Counted from the first letter of the stretch, positions 36,706 to 46,611 are shown. The stretch is 64,000 nucleotides of DNA from Paenibacillus guangzhouensis (GCF_009363075.1 NZ_CP045293.1:4548001-4612000), one strand, 5' to 3'. A program made the numbers and translations. Notes: a model not told the origin generated them from the sequence alone.

Positions 36706-38085
36706 CTACGTTATCGTGATACGCAAAGTTATATTTTTACCGCCATAGGAGAAGGTAATGACGGCCTTGCCTTTGCTCACTGCGGTAATCGTGCCGTGAC
36801 TAACGGTCGCTTTGCCATTTGTTTTGGACTGGGCGAGAGTCGTTACATCCGTGCGGTTTCCACTGCTGTACACGGCTAGGACCTGATACGTCGTCGTTTG
36901 ACTCGGAGCAAGCTTCGTTGTCGATGCCGTGACCGTCAGCTTCTGCAGCTTAGGCGTGACCTGAACCGGAATTTCTACGGTATGGTCACCGTATTTGCCG
37001 ACGATTTTCGTCGTGCCTTCCATCAGTCCCTTTACGCTTGATCCTGTTACTTTGGCGATTTGCGCATTTTCGGATGTCCATGCTGCCTTGCTTGTTAACG
37101 TTACTTTTTTACCACTGGAATACGTTCCGATGAGTTTGATCGGCTTCGCGGAGCCCGCTTCAATCACTAGAGAAGTCGGTTGTACCTCGATGCTCACCAA
37201 GTTCTCCTGCAAAGTAACAGGAAGTGACACGTCTTTGCCGCCATAGTACAGCTTTACGCTGGCCTGCCCCTGAGACTGACCGGTCGCAATCACTGTGCGG
37301 TTGCTCTCTTGAATGCCCTTGCCGTCCACTTTTGCCGTTACCTGTGAGGAGACATCTACCGTACGCCCACCTTCATAAACCGCCTGGACGGAATAAGTGG
37401 CTGATTTACCGGGCGTCAGGACCAACTTCGCAGGGGTGACGACAAGTTTATTTATCTTCGGCGTAATCTGAACAGGAATTTCGAACGTTCGCTCGCCCAT
37501 CACGCCCGTAACAACCGTATTGCCTTCCGAAATGCCCTTTATCGTCGCGCCGCTAACCTTCGCCACCTGATCATTACCGGATTTCCATTGGATTTTCGAA
37601 GTGATCGATACTTTTTTCCCGCTGGCGAAATAACCCATAACTTGAATCGGCTTAGAGGTACCTGCACTTAAGGAGACGGAAGACGGCTCGATTTGAAACT
37701 TCACGAAATCCTCTTGGATTTGAACAGGGACGGAAACCGTCTGATTGCCGTATGTCCCTTTTAACTTCGCCGAGGTTCCATATCTGGCGCTCACTTTGTT
37801 ACCGCTAATGATCAACATGTCCGAACTAGGCTGCCATGTGACCGACCCCGTCACGTCCTCGATCTTCCCATCCTTATGCAGGGCGTTTACTCTAGGAAGG
37901 TCCGTTTCTTTTCCTATGACCAGACTTAACGATTTGGGCGCTGCGATCAATTTAAATGAAGCCGCCGCTGCACTACTCTTGGCTTGCATGCTCGCCGGCC
38001 ATAATAAAGTAAAGATCACCATCGTGCATACGACTAGCCATCCAAGGCAGAAGTGACCTTTTCTCGATTTAACGATTGAATTCAT
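36706..38085 (-). CDS. Secreted protein with repeated bacterial Ig-like domains
   Basis: A 459-residue secreted protein. A basic N terminus and hydrophobic segment end at ASMQAKS, a signal-peptidase I type site. The rest is four to five Ig-like (Big2-type) domains of about 85 residues. Two kinds alternate: one opens with SVSLSAGTSKPI or SLVIEAGSAKPI and has a SGKKVxxTSKxxW strand, the other opens with KLVLTPGKSATYSVQAVY or TKLAPSQTTTYQVLAVY. Each ends with EGNTVVTGVMG-like or KAVITFSYGG-like strands. There is no catalytic domain and no sortase or SLH anchor. A surface or matrix binding role is inferred. Single-gene unit with a terminator. Confidence 0.85.
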   Translation of the reverse strand: MNSIVKSRKGHFCLGWLVVCTMVIFTLLWPASMQAKSSAAAASFKLIAAPKSLSLVIGKETDLPRVNALHKDGKIEDVTGSVTWQPSSDMLIISGNKVSARYGTSAKLKGTYGNQTVSVPVQIQEDFVKFQIEPSSVSLSAGTSKPIQVMGYFASGKKVSITSKIQWKSGNDQVAKVSGATIKGISEGNTVVTGVMGERTFEIPVQITPKINKLVVTPAKLVLTPGKSATYSVQAVYEGGRTVDVSSQVTAKVDGKGIQESNRTVIATGQSQGQASVKLYYGGKDVSLPVTLQENLVSIEVQPTSLVIEAGSAKPIKLIGTYSSGKKVTLTSKAAWTSENAQIAKVTGSSVKGLMEGTTKIVGKYGDHTVEIPVQVTPKLQKLTVTASTTKLAPSQTTTYQVLAVYSSGNRTDVTTLAQSKTNGKATVSHGTITAVSKGKAVITFSYGGKNITLRITIT

Positions 38086-38267
38086 ACGTTTCTTGTTTCT
38101 CCTCTCTCTGGCAACTCGGTTCTCTCCACTTGATGCCTTATGCTGAACCCTAACGCTGGGTCCGCATTTCTATCCAATATGATCTGAGCGTCAAAGGCTC
38201 TACTTCTTATAACGGCTGAGCATGAGAAAACATTTAACGAATATGGATACTTTTGCAAACAGGCACC

Positions 38268-38660
38268 CTACCCATTCGCCTGACCATAGAGAAATTCATT
38301 CACGCTTGAAGAGCCCATGAGTATGATCGAAGTTACGAGCTGAAGGACGAGCGTCAGAATCGAAAATATCCATAAATTTATCGATAATGGTCCGTTAATC
38401 GCACCCAACATTAGACCACAGACGAATAGGAGCAAATTCAGGATGGAATACAGAATGAATAGCCATTTCGCTCTACGATTGCCATAAAAGATACAAACAA
38501 TAATGACGAACCACACGATACTCCCGAGGAGATTCGAATAGATGCCCTCTCTTAAACTTAAAATCTCTACAATCAGGATCAATACCAAATTTAATAGCGT
38601 TAATCCTCTCGCAATCTGACGGCCTTTTCGATACTGCTGCGCGATGAAATCATTCATCAT
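38268..38660 (-). CDS. Small four-helix membrane protein, unknown function
   Basis: A 130-residue hydrophobic protein with four predicted membrane segments after a short charged start (MMNDFIAQQYRKGRQIARG). GGAGG lies before the ATG pair. No motif or family was recognised. It is transcribed divergently from the WYL-domain regulator, separated by ~120 bases, so the regulator may control it; the sequence does not show this. Confidence 0.7.
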   Translation of the reverse strand: MMNDFIAQQYRKGRQIARGLTLLNLVLILIVEILSLREGIYSNLLGSIVWFVIIVCIFYGNRRAKWLFILYSILNLLLFVCGLMLGAINGPLSINLWIFSILTLVLQLVTSIILMGSSSVNEFLYGQANG

Positions 38661-38782
38661 AGCTTCCTCCTCCCCTGTGCATCATCTGAATTCATCCACT
38701 CCTATTATATGCTCTATCTTCATAAATCTACCATTCTTGTAGGGGGTAATTATGATATAGTGACCTAGAGGTGAAATAACCC

Positions 38783-39673
38783 ATGCAAATTCATCGTATG
38801 TTCGAGATTGTCTATCTCCTCATGCATAAGAAGACGGTCACCGCCAAGGAGCTAGCCGACCATTTCGAAGTGTCACCCCGCACCGTATACCGAGACATCG
38901 ATACGCTATGCGAAGCCGGCATACCGGTCTATACGCTCAAAGGCAAAGGCGGCGGCATTCGACTCCTCGATAACTTCGTGCTGAACAAGTCGATGTTATC
39001 CGAACAAGAACAGGAGGAAATTCTCGCTTCGCTCTCTGGGCTGAACGCCGTCACGGGCGAGATGGAGCAGGTCCTTGCGAAGCTTAGCGGCTTCTTCAAC
39101 AAGAAGATGCCTAGTTGGATTGAGGTCGATCTGTCCCAATGGGGCGAAGCACATTCAGACTATTATCAACTCCTGCGCACCGCGATTCTACAGCGCTGGG
39201 TCATTCGATTCGCATATTTCAACAGCTCTAGCGAGTTATCGATACGTACTGTCGAGCCGCTCCAGCTATGGTTCAAACATAAAACATGGTATGTCAAAGG
39301 TTACTGTCAGCAGAAGCAGGCCATGAGACTGTTCAAGCTGACGCGAATGAGGCACATCGAGCTTCTTGAAGAGCATTTTGAACGTGAGCTACCTCCATCG
39401 TCCCACGAGTACCCTGCACATCAAGCCTCGACGGCCCAGCTCGTACTACGCATTGATGCTTCGCAAGCCTATCGTATCTACGATGAATTCGATGAAAGCC
39501 AGCATTCGAGAGATGAAGATGGGAACTTCGTTGTCACGGTCCGATTCCCCGAAGACGAATGGGTCTACGGCTTCATACTGTCCTTCGGCCATTATGCCGA
39601 AGTGCTGGAGCCCCTGCACATCAGGCACATCATTCGTGAGCGGCTCCAGCTTACTACAGCAAAATATTTATAA
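38783..39673 (+). CDS. YafY-family transcriptional regulator (HTH + WYL)
   Basis: A 296-residue regulator. The N-terminal winged helix is clear (TVTAKELADHFEVSPRTVYRDIDTL in two parts, residues ~18-45), followed by KGKGGGIRLL. The C-terminal WYL domain (residues ~135-225) contains WVIRFAYFNSS, RTVEPLQLWFKHKTWYVKGY and RLFKLTRM, and a WCX-like tail follows. WYL domains sense small ligands or nucleic acids. AGAGGTGA lies before the ATG. It is followed by the zinc-ribbon and radical SAM genes on the same strand. Confidence 0.93.
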   Translation: MQIHRMFEIVYLLMHKKTVTAKELADHFEVSPRTVYRDIDTLCEAGIPVYTLKGKGGGIRLLDNFVLNKSMLSEQEQEEILASLSGLNAVTGEMEQVLAKLSGFFNKKMPSWIEVDLSQWGEAHSDYYQLLRTAILQRWVIRFAYFNSSSELSIRTVEPLQLWFKHKTWYVKGYCQQKQAMRLFKLTRMRHIELLEEHFERELPPSSHEYPAHQASTAQLVLRIDASQAYRIYDEFDESQHSRDEDGNFVVTVRFPEDEWVYGFILSFGHYAEVLEPLHIRHIIRERLQLTTAKYL

Positions 39674-39741
39674 TATGACATTCGGTTGTCACATTCCATC
39701 CCGTACAATGAACTCATTAAATCGAAAGGATGTGGATGTAA

Positions 39742-40008
39742 ATGGAAACAACATTTTGTCAGAGCTGCGGCATGCCGCTAAACAGTGACGGGGAGCTTCA
39801 CGGAACCAACACGGATGGAAGCAAGAATGCCGACTATTGCACTTATTGCTATCAGGAAGGCAAGTTTACGGAGGACATGTCTATGGATGACATGATTGAA
39901 TTCTGTGTACCGCACATGGTAGAGGGTAATCCCGGCATGACGGAGGCAGAGGCGCGGGCCAGCATGAAGGCATTCTTTCCGAAGCTGAAGCGTTGGGTAG
40001 TACAATAG
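39742..40008 (+). CDS. Small zinc-ribbon protein
   Basis: An 88-residue protein beginning METTFCQSCGMPL with a second pair in YCTYCYQEGKF, giving a four-cysteine zinc ribbon of the 'putative zinc ribbon' (zf-ribbon_2) type, followed by a C-terminal helical part (MTEAEARASMKAFFPKLKRW). Such proteins occur widely in Firmicutes next to YafY-type regulators and are annotated as transcriptional regulators without direct proof. AAAGGATGTGG precedes the ATG. Confidence 0.88.
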   Translation: METTFCQSCGMPLNSDGELHGTNTDGSKNADYCTYCYQEGKFTEDMSMDDMIEFCVPHMVEGNPGMTEAEARASMKAFFPKLKRWVVQ

Positions 40009-40032
40009 ATTGATGAACCGAAGGAGACCAAG

Positions 40033-40914
40033 ATGGAGTGGATATCAGCCAAGACTCTGTTGAGTAAAAATAAGCACCAAGACTGGTTCGGGCACGACTA
40101 TACGATGAATCTGTACCGTGGATGTCACCATGGGTGCATTTACTGCGATTCTCGCAGCAGCTGCTATGGCATCGATCATTTCGACCTGGTGCGCGGCAAA
40201 GAGAACACAGAAGACATGCTGCGGCGTGAGCTTGCCAGCAAACGAACACCTGGCGTGATCGGCATGGGTTCGATGAGCGATCCCTACAATCATGATGATG
40301 TAGAGCATCAACTCACACGCAAAGCGCTGAAGCTCATTCATCAGTACCGATTCGGCGTGTCGATCGCAACTAAGAGCGAATACGTCATCCGGGATATCGA
40401 CCTTCTCGCACAGATCCAGACACAGGCACCCGTCAATGTCAGTCTGTCCATTACGACGGCCAATGATATGCTCAGTCAGCAGATCGAACGCCGTGTCTCT
40501 CCATCCTCCGCCAGGTTCCAAGCCTTGAAAGAGTTATCTGCAGCAGGCATCTATGCCGGCGTGCTGCTCATGCCTATCCTGCCATTTATCACGGATCACG
40601 CATCCAATATCCGTGAGATCGTTAGACGTGCACAAGAGGCTGGCGCCAAATATATCTATCCTTCATTCGGCATGACGCTGCGTGAGAACCAACGGGAGCA
40701 TTATTTTCGCTGGCTGGACAAGCTGTACCCCGGACTCAAGGAACAATACATCCACACGTATGGCATGCGATACGGCTGCATGTCAACGCGAAGACGCCAG
40801 TTGGAGCAAGTCTTCCAAGAGGCATGTGAAAAATACGGGATCATCTACCGCATGCCGCAGATCATCACGGCGTACAAGTGGGATCGCGGGCCCATGCAGC
40901 TCGAATTGTTCTAG
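40033..40914 (+). CDS. SPL-like radical SAM protein
   Basis: A 293-residue radical S-adenosylmethionine enzyme. The cluster motif CHHGCIYC (CX3CX2C) is at residues ~34-41, within YRGCHHGCIYCDSRS, and barrel motifs follow (GMGSMSDPYNHDD, FGVSIATKSEYVIRDIDLL, VSLSITTANDMLSQQIERRV). This is the 'SPL family radical SAM protein' type related to spore photoproduct lyase, but it lacks the long C-terminal part needed to claim DNA repair. It starts 24 bases after the zinc-ribbon gene, with AAGGAGA, so the two are probably co-transcribed. Substrate unknown. Confidence 0.92.
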   Translation: MEWISAKTLLSKNKHQDWFGHDYTMNLYRGCHHGCIYCDSRSSCYGIDHFDLVRGKENTEDMLRRELASKRTPGVIGMGSMSDPYNHDDVEHQLTRKALKLIHQYRFGVSIATKSEYVIRDIDLLAQIQTQAPVNVSLSITTANDMLSQQIERRVSPSSARFQALKELSAAGIYAGVLLMPILPFITDHASNIREIVRRAQEAGAKYIYPSFGMTLRENQREHYFRWLDKLYPGLKEQYIHTYGMRYGCMSTRRRQLEQVFQEACEKYGIIYRMPQIITAYKWDRGPMQLELF

Positions 40915-40978
40915 ACGACCACACAGAACATGAAGAAATCCAGGAGCCCCCAGGGCCAAAACAACATGATGGTCGGTA

Positions 40979-41215
40979 TTACCCAACACTCCATAGATGA
41001 TCGATCCATTTGCCGACCGGCGCAAAGACGACATTGAGCGGTGTAGCAATGGTCACCTTAGGCCAAGAATAGATATCTGCCAGACTCATATACAGACACC
41101 ACCCGATCACACCGACGTACAAGACAAGTTCTTTGGTATGCCCCTTCTTGCGCATTGTACGGGTACCCGCGTAGAGCATAACGGCATAGAACAATATCCA
41201 TACTCCTGTTTTCAT
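40979..41215 (-). CDS. Small membrane protein at the end of the germination operon
   Basis: A 78-residue protein with two predicted membrane helices (VWILFYAVMLYAGT and LVLYVGVIGWCLYMSLADIY) around a basic loop (RTMRKKGHTKE). It starts 6 bases after the GerC stop codon, so it looks like the fourth gene of the ger operon. No named family was recognised. The ribosome site is weak (GAGAG), but the spacing and the codon pattern favour a real gene. Confidence 0.62.
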   Translation of the reverse strand: MKTGVWILFYAVMLYAGTRTMRKKGHTKELVLYVGVIGWCLYMSLADIYSWPKVTIATPLNVVFAPVGKWIDHLWSVG

Positions 41216-41221
41216 GGCAGA

Positions 41222-42442
41222 TCAACTCTCATCATCAGAATTTGTACTCTTAAATGTTTTGCTCGTGAGCCCGACGCGATCCATCGAAATCTTAATATGG
41301 GGTTCGATTTGAATGTGACTGAAGGTCTCTTCCCAGTTGTTCTTCATTTTTGCCCATTCTCTCGGATACTTACGATGAACAGCGTCTGCGAACCCGAAGA
41401 CATCAACTTTAAGCCGCCTCGCTGCTACCCAAGATTGGTTTACCATCTTCTTCACTTCTTCTTGCACCTGCTGTTCCAATTGTTTAACCGCTGACGGCTG
41501 CGTCAGGTCCACCTTACAGCTACTCTCCAAGAGATAACCCGTCGCTTTGATATCGATATCCATCGCGATCTTGCCTTTCCGCATCATGGGCTTCAGCTTG
41601 GTGGCAGACTTCTGTATACGAAAGGTCATGTTGTATTTCTTGTCCTGCGGTTTACAGCGAAAGGCCAGATTGCAAGCACGAACTTTATTCGCGATAAATG
41701 ATACGCCAAGACCTTCTTCCCGCGTCAGCCAACCTGCGAATTTATCCCCGCGCATCACGGCAAGTCTTCCAATCCGTAGTTTCGCCTGCTCATACGTTTT
41801 TTTTAGAACATCCAAGGATCTACCATCCTCATTATCACCTGCGAACACGATTTCCGGTATGACACCGCCCTTCGCGTCACTGGTTATCGCCATAGCAAGC
41901 TCAAACATCATGACACCTGGCACAATAGACGTATTCTTTGTTTCATTATTAATAATCTCGCGAATGCCTTGGCCTGGTATTTTCTCCGTATGGACCAATC
42001 GTTCGAGAATCGACCTGGCATTGCCCTGCGTAATCAAGACATTAACCGTCTCGCGCGCATCGGTATTCCTATAATGGAGGTCAAGAATCTGATTAATCCC
42101 GTGCCGAGCAACCTCTTCGCTAATGATTAAGGCACTATTATGGGCAAAAAACAACTGACGCGGCGTCTCCATGCTGCTCTTGCCAACCGCTTCCCGAATC
42201 GTACGACCCTCGGATGAGAATACCGTGACCGGGGATTGCGAGCCGCCGCCCCCAGCAAGACCAGTACCTGACGATATCGCCGACGGGATAATGACCTGAT
42301 AGGAATTGACCCATTTGTCACCGTTAAAATCAAAGGAGGACGCAGAGACGATGGATAGCTCATTCAACTCGATACGATTCCAACAGCCCGACAGAAGACT
42401 GCATCCCAGGAACAGCGCGACCAATCTGATTATTATCCTCAT
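41222..42442 (-). CDS. Spore germination receptor subunit C (Ger(x)C lipoprotein)
   Basis: A 406-residue lipoprotein of the GerAC/GerBC/GerKC family. The signal peptide ends in lipobox LLSGC, directly followed by WNRIELNELSIVSASSFD, the family hallmark. Also visible are a three-domain body with RQLFFAHNSALIISEEVARHG and the C-terminal domain. In germinant receptors the C subunit sits on the outer face of the spore inner membrane and works with A and B subunits. It follows the B gene by one base. Germinant specificity cannot be read from the sequence. Confidence 0.95.
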   Translation of the reverse strand: MRIIIRLVALFLGCSLLSGCWNRIELNELSIVSASSFDFNGDKWVNSYQVIIPSAISSGTGLAGGGGSQSPVTVFSSEGRTIREAVGKSSMETPRQLFFAHNSALIISEEVARHGINQILDLHYRNTDARETVNVLITQGNARSILERLVHTEKIPGQGIREIINNETKNTSIVPGVMMFELAMAITSDAKGGVIPEIVFAGDNEDGRSLDVLKKTYEQAKLRIGRLAVMRGDKFAGWLTREEGLGVSFIANKVRACNLAFRCKPQDKKYNMTFRIQKSATKLKPMMRKGKIAMDIDIKATGYLLESSCKVDLTQPSAVKQLEQQVQEEVKKMVNQSWVAARRLKVDVFGFADAVHRKYPREWAKMKNNWEETFSHIQIEPHIKISMDRVGLTSKTFKSTNSDDES

Positions 42443-42443
42443 G

Positions 42444-43541
42444 TTATTTCCCTGCTTTCATCGGGTTCGGCTGAATAAAACGAAGGAGCAGCCACACGAC
42501 AAGGGGGACTAAAATATTAAACGTGACTGCATACGGAATCAGCGATGTTTTGGAGAAATACGCTAAATCCACAGACTTCGGCCAAGCATACAAGGTCGTG
42601 AAAATGGTAAACAGTCCAAAGCCTATTAAAAACGGCTGTTGATTGCGAATCCGGAATGTCTCCACAAAGCAATGAAACGTGGCGAACATCACAATGGACA
42701 TTTTGACATACATCATGCAGATCCATATCGAAATGAACAGCAGATCAATCCGTTCCAGGAAGCTGCCGATTTGAATGATTCCGATCATATAGAACGTCGG
42801 ATAGGACATAATCGAGATTAGTTTGGTGCCAATGATCGTAATCGCCGCGATCACAATGATCCCCAGTTCGATGCATGTCAGCACGATCCCCCAGATACCT
42901 ACCTTCCCCGCTTCTTCCGGCTTGTTCATGAAGGGGGCGATCAACAGGAGGATCGATATTTGCAAGAGCCAAGTGAAAGGTGTTATGCTTCCATGTACAA
43001 CCTTGCTCAGCGGATGATCCCACACGGGGAGCAGATTCTCGACATGAATGTCCTTCATCAGCAGAATCCCTGTCACGATGAATACAACGATAGACAATGG
43101 CATGACAATCACATTGATTTGCGCAATATTGACAATTCCTTTGCTAACCCCGAACATCACGACCACGACAGTTATAATTAAGAGGAAGTAGACTGGCGTT
43201 CTAGACAAGACATTCTCCCCGATAAAATTCACGAACTCACGCATCTCAATCACGACAGATATCAGATAGTAGTAAGTGAGCAAGATACCGATCAACGTCC
43301 CGACCTTGCTGCCTAACCGCTCTCGCAACCATTCTACAAACGTGGTCTGTGTATTCTGCCTACAAATTGATCCAATCAAAAGGGAGAACAAGATGCCTAC
43401 GAGCATCGCAATGATTATGGATGCCCAGGCATCCTGCCCTGACAACTGGACGACTACACTTGGAACCGACAGAATCGCTGTAGGGGCAATTGTGCTCATC
43501 ATTAACAAAATCCCTTGCAGCTTCGTTATTTTGGTTTGCAT
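42444..43541 (-). CDS. Spore germination receptor subunit B (GerAB/ArcD/ProY transporter-like)
   Basis: A 365-residue integral membrane protein with about ten helices of the amino-acid permease superfamily, starting MQTKITKLQGILLMMSTI and containing FVEWLRERLGSKVGTLIGI and WICMMYVKMSIVMF typical of GerAB proteins. In the family this subunit forms the germinant-binding site. It lies between the A and C genes with very short gaps. Confidence 0.95.
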   Translation of the reverse strand: MQTKITKLQGILLMMSTIAPTAILSVPSVVVQLSGQDAWASIIIAMLVGILFSLLIGSICRQNTQTTFVEWLRERLGSKVGTLIGILLTYYYLISVVIEMREFVNFIGENVLSRTPVYFLLIITVVVVMFGVSKGIVNIAQINVIVMPLSIVVFIVTGILLMKDIHVENLLPVWDHPLSKVVHGSITPFTWLLQISILLLIAPFMNKPEEAGKVGIWGIVLTCIELGIIVIAAITIIGTKLISIMSYPTFYMIGIIQIGSFLERIDLLFISIWICMMYVKMSIVMFATFHCFVETFRIRNQQPFLIGFGLFTIFTTLYAWPKSVDLAYFSKTSLIPYAVTFNILVPLVVWLLLRFIQPNPMKAGK

Positions 43542-43560
43542 GAGCCATCCCCCTTTTTCC

Positions 43561-45186
43561 TCATGAGTTCGATTGTTGATCAGACGGATTCGATTGTCCT
43601 GTATGCTCTTGCCTTACGTTATTATCCGTTACTGTCTCTGGCCGTGTATTCATTTTCCACCATGGAGCGCGTATGAAAATATCTTTGAGATTTCGGTATT
43701 TCAGCGGAGCGACCGGCACCAGATAAGGAACGCCGAAGGAACGCAGACTAGCCATATGGATCAGCAAGAACATCAGACCCGATATAATGCCGAACAACCC
43801 TAATGTCGCACCAAGGAGCATCAGCATGAACCGGGTCAATCGCGCAGCAATGGCCATATTGATTGCTGGAATAACGAAATTCGCGATCGCCGTGAACGAC
43901 ACGACGATGACCATCGCGCCGGAGACGAGACCTGCTTGAACCGCAGCCTGCCCCAAGACGAGCGCCCCGACAATGGATATCGCAGGACCAATGACGCGCG
44001 GCATCCGGACGCCTGCTTCACGCAATACCTCAAAGGTGATCTCCATCAGAAGAGCTTCGAGCAGCGCTGGAAATGGAACCCCATCCCGCTGTGCGGCCAG
44101 TCCAATTAGCAAGGTCGTCGGAAGCATCTCTTGATGAAAGGTCGTGATCGCAATATAGAGCGATGGCAGCAGCATCGACACAAAGAAGGATATATAGCGA
44201 ATCAACCGTAAGAAGGTTGAAATATCGTAACGTTGATAGTAATCTTCGCTAGATTGGAAGAACTTGAAGAACGTCACTGGCGTGAGCAGAACGAACGGGG
44301 ATCCATCCACGATAATCACGACCTGTCCTTCGAGGATCCCCGCGGATGCGGCATCCGGTCGCTCGGTATTGATCATCGTAGGGAACACCGTCATTTTGGC
44401 ATCCTGAATATATTCCTCGATGTATGCACCCTCCAGAATTCCGTCGATATGGATCGCGTCGATCCGACGATGAACTTCTTGTACAATATCTTCCTTGGCG
44501 ACCCCCTTCAGATAGACCACTGCGACATTGGTCTGCGTCTTCTTTCCGACCACTTTGGCATCGATCCGAAGATCGGGCGATTTGATCTTACGCCGGATAA
44601 GAGAAGTATTCGTCCGCAAGCACTCCGTAAAGCCGTCCTTAGGTCCACGAATCACCGTCTGCGAACTTGGCTCTTCGACGGACCTCAAGTTTCCTCCGGC
44701 CATATCGGCTAGAAGCGACTTCGTGTTGCCGTCGACCAGAACAGCGACATTTCCGTTGAATATCGAGTGGATCACCTTATCCATTTGATCGGATTCCGTG
44801 ACCCCGCCAGCCGCCAGCGCATGGTTCTTCAAAAATTGATAGAAGCTGTCACCGCTCTGGAGCTTGAACATTTCGCGCTCGGTCTGCTTCGAAATTTCTG
44901 CAATCATCTCATTCACGCTTGCACAATCGACTAACCCATCGACGTACACAAGCGCAAATTGGCGGCTGTTTCGATTCATTCCTGTAGCGGCATCCCCCAT
45001 GATCCGAATAACAATATCAGGGCTGTCCCCTAATCGGGTGTGGATCATATCGAGGTTGGTCTGCAGATTCATTGAGATCGGCTGCGTCTGACTCTCCTTG
45101 GAAGCATCACCTTGCTTCCTGTCGGTATTGTTGCTATCGTTACTTGCGGATGAACCGCTCGTTGGGTGGTTCTTGAAAATATCCAT
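43561..45186 (-). CDS. Spore germination receptor subunit A (GerA family)
   Basis: A 541-residue membrane protein. The N-terminal cytoplasmic domain (~240 residues) has the GerA features KSLLADMAGG and GPKDGFTECLRTNTSLIRRK. About five membrane helices follow (SLYIAITTFHQEMLPTTLL, VGALVLGQAAVQAGLVS). Family A subunits form an oligomeric ion channel in the spore inner membrane. A start at 45207 is also possible, but the ATG at 45186 has GAGG 5 bases upstream while the first lacks a well-spaced site. It is the first gene of the operon; such operons are driven by the forespore factor SigG in Bacillus, but no clear SigG promoter was identified here. Confidence 0.94.
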   Translation of the reverse strand: MDIFKNHPTSGSSASNDSNNTDRKQGDASKESQTQPISMNLQTNLDMIHTRLGDSPDIVIRIMGDAATGMNRNSRQFALVYVDGLVDCASVNEMIAEISKQTEREMFKLQSGDSFYQFLKNHALAAGGVTESDQMDKVIHSIFNGNVAVLVDGNTKSLLADMAGGNLRSVEEPSSQTVIRGPKDGFTECLRTNTSLIRRKIKSPDLRIDAKVVGKKTQTNVAVVYLKGVAKEDIVQEVHRRIDAIHIDGILEGAYIEEYIQDAKMTVFPTMINTERPDAASAGILEGQVVIIVDGSPFVLLTPVTFFKFFQSSEDYYQRYDISTFLRLIRYISFFVSMLLPSLYIAITTFHQEMLPTTLLIGLAAQRDGVPFPALLEALLMEITFEVLREAGVRMPRVIGPAISIVGALVLGQAAVQAGLVSGAMVIVVSFTAIANFVIPAINMAIAARLTRFMLMLLGATLGLFGIISGLMFLLIHMASLRSFGVPYLVPVAPLKYRNLKDIFIRAPWWKMNTRPETVTDNNVRQEHTGQSNPSDQQSNS

Positions 45187-45285
45187 AATTTCCTCTGATG
45201 AATTCATGTTTTAGCAAAAAGTACCTTTAGCGTTTCCAGATGTCGTCATTTCATGCATCAATAGGGATATACGCGTAAATATAGG

Positions 45286-45310
45286 CGTGAAAAAACCGCT
45301 CGGTTATGCC
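45286..45310 (-). terminator. Terminator of the M29 aminopeptidase gene
   Basis: On the minus strand AACCGTTCGG pairs with CCGAGCGGTT over 10 positions with a 6-base loop and is followed by TTTT. Confidence 0.8.
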
Positions 45311-45339
45311 CGAACGGTTCTGTTGATGAGGTGCATATA

Positions 45340-46455
45340 TCACTTTAAATTCTCAGGGTTTAATGCCTGTAACGATTCAGGAATGAACAAGCCGTCCTTA
45401 CGAATGAGAACATCGTCGAACCAAATTTCTCCGCCGCCATATTCAGGTCGCTGGATTTGCACAATGTCCCAGTGTAACTCGGACCAATTTTCGTTCCCCG
45501 GTGAACCTGCTGGAACACATCCCGGCGTGAAATGGAAGCTGCCCCATATTTTCTCGTCAAATAACGTGTCCTTCATGACATGCTCAATATATGGATTCAG
45601 GCCGATGCCGAATTCGCCAAAATACCGTGCATTGAAGTCGACATCGAGCAATGTATTGATTCGATCGGTATCATTCGCCGTTGCTTGTACAATCCGACCC
45701 TCTCTAATCTCAAACCGTATATTCTCGTAGACAAACCCTTCTTTGAGCGAAGGGGTATTGTACGATATTACGCCGTTCACGGAATCTCTCACAGGCATCG
45801 TATAGACTTCGCCATCAGGCAGATTCATCTGTCCGGAATCCTTAAATGTCGGCATATCTAGAATGGAGAAGGTTAAGTCCGTTCCTGGCCCGATAATACG
45901 GACACGATCCGTCCGATCCATGAGTTCTACCAAATGACCCATCGCATGATCCATCTTCGCGTAGTCCAAATTGCAGACATTAAAATAGAGATCCTCCATA
46001 TCTTCTAGCGACATGTTCGCCTGCTGCGCCATCGCATGATTCGGATACCGAACAATGCACCATTTTGTATCGTGATATCGTTTGCCGTTAATCTGCTGCG
46101 CATAGTGTTTGCGATAAATGGCCATCTTCTCCGCCGGGATCCCGCTGTATTCGCTCAAGTTCTCTCCCGCTCGAATCAGGATGTAAGCTTGCATATCGTT
46201 CACACGATTTAAGTCATAAGAGGCCATCGCGGCCATCTGCTCTTCGGTGCAGTTCAGGATCATTTCTCTCCATAACTCATGATTATGGATAATGAGAAAA
46301 GGGACACCGCCTACAGCATACGCTTGTTTGATTAATGCTTTGGCTAGTAGAACCTCAAGACCGTCCACTTCGATTAATAGTTTCTCCCCGGGCGCTAGCT
46401 TCACAGAATATTGAATGAGATTTCTAGCGAGCTGCTCGATTCTTGGATCTTTCAT
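45340..46455 (-). CDS. M29-family metallo-aminopeptidase (AmpS/AmpT-like)
   Basis: A 371-residue cytosolic aminopeptidase that removes N-terminal residues from peptides using two divalent metal ions. Candidate ligands sit in NLPDGEVYTMP, FGEFGIGLNP, GSFHFTPG and SELHWDIVQ (two Glu, two His), then a conserved Tyr/Asp region in IWFDDVLI. MKDPRIEQLARNLIQYSV is the usual N terminus; the longer frame is rejected because GAGGAGG lies just before this ATG. Single-gene unit. Confidence 0.92.
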   Translation of the reverse strand: MKDPRIEQLARNLIQYSVKLAPGEKLLIEVDGLEVLLAKALIKQAYAVGGVPFLIIHNHELWREMILNCTEEQMAAMASYDLNRVNDMQAYILIRAGENLSEYSGIPAEKMAIYRKHYAQQINGKRYHDTKWCIVRYPNHAMAQQANMSLEDMEDLYFNVCNLDYAKMDHAMGHLVELMDRTDRVRIIGPGTDLTFSILDMPTFKDSGQMNLPDGEVYTMPVRDSVNGVISYNTPSLKEGFVYENIRFEIREGRIVQATANDTDRINTLLDVDFNARYFGEFGIGLNPYIEHVMKDTLFDEKIWGSFHFTPGCVPAGSPGNENWSELHWDIVQIQRPEYGGGEIWFDDVLIRKDGLFIPESLQALNPENLK

Positions 46456-46567
46456 GGTAGACCTCCTCTTGGTGAGCTTCACGGTTAACGACTTGCTTCA
46501 GTCATTTCATGAATGTTATTCCTTTTCGTGAATACGAGGATAATCTCCTTTATTTGTATATGGCTAC

Positions 46568-46611
46568 AAAAAAGTCCTCTGACGCATGCTTACCCCATGC
46601 TTCAGAAGACC
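46568..46611 (-). terminator. Terminator of the sugar-kinase gene
   Basis: On the minus strand GTCTTCTGAAGCATG pairs with CATGCGTCAGAGGAC with one mismatch and a 7-base loop, followed by TTTTTT. Confidence 0.88.
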
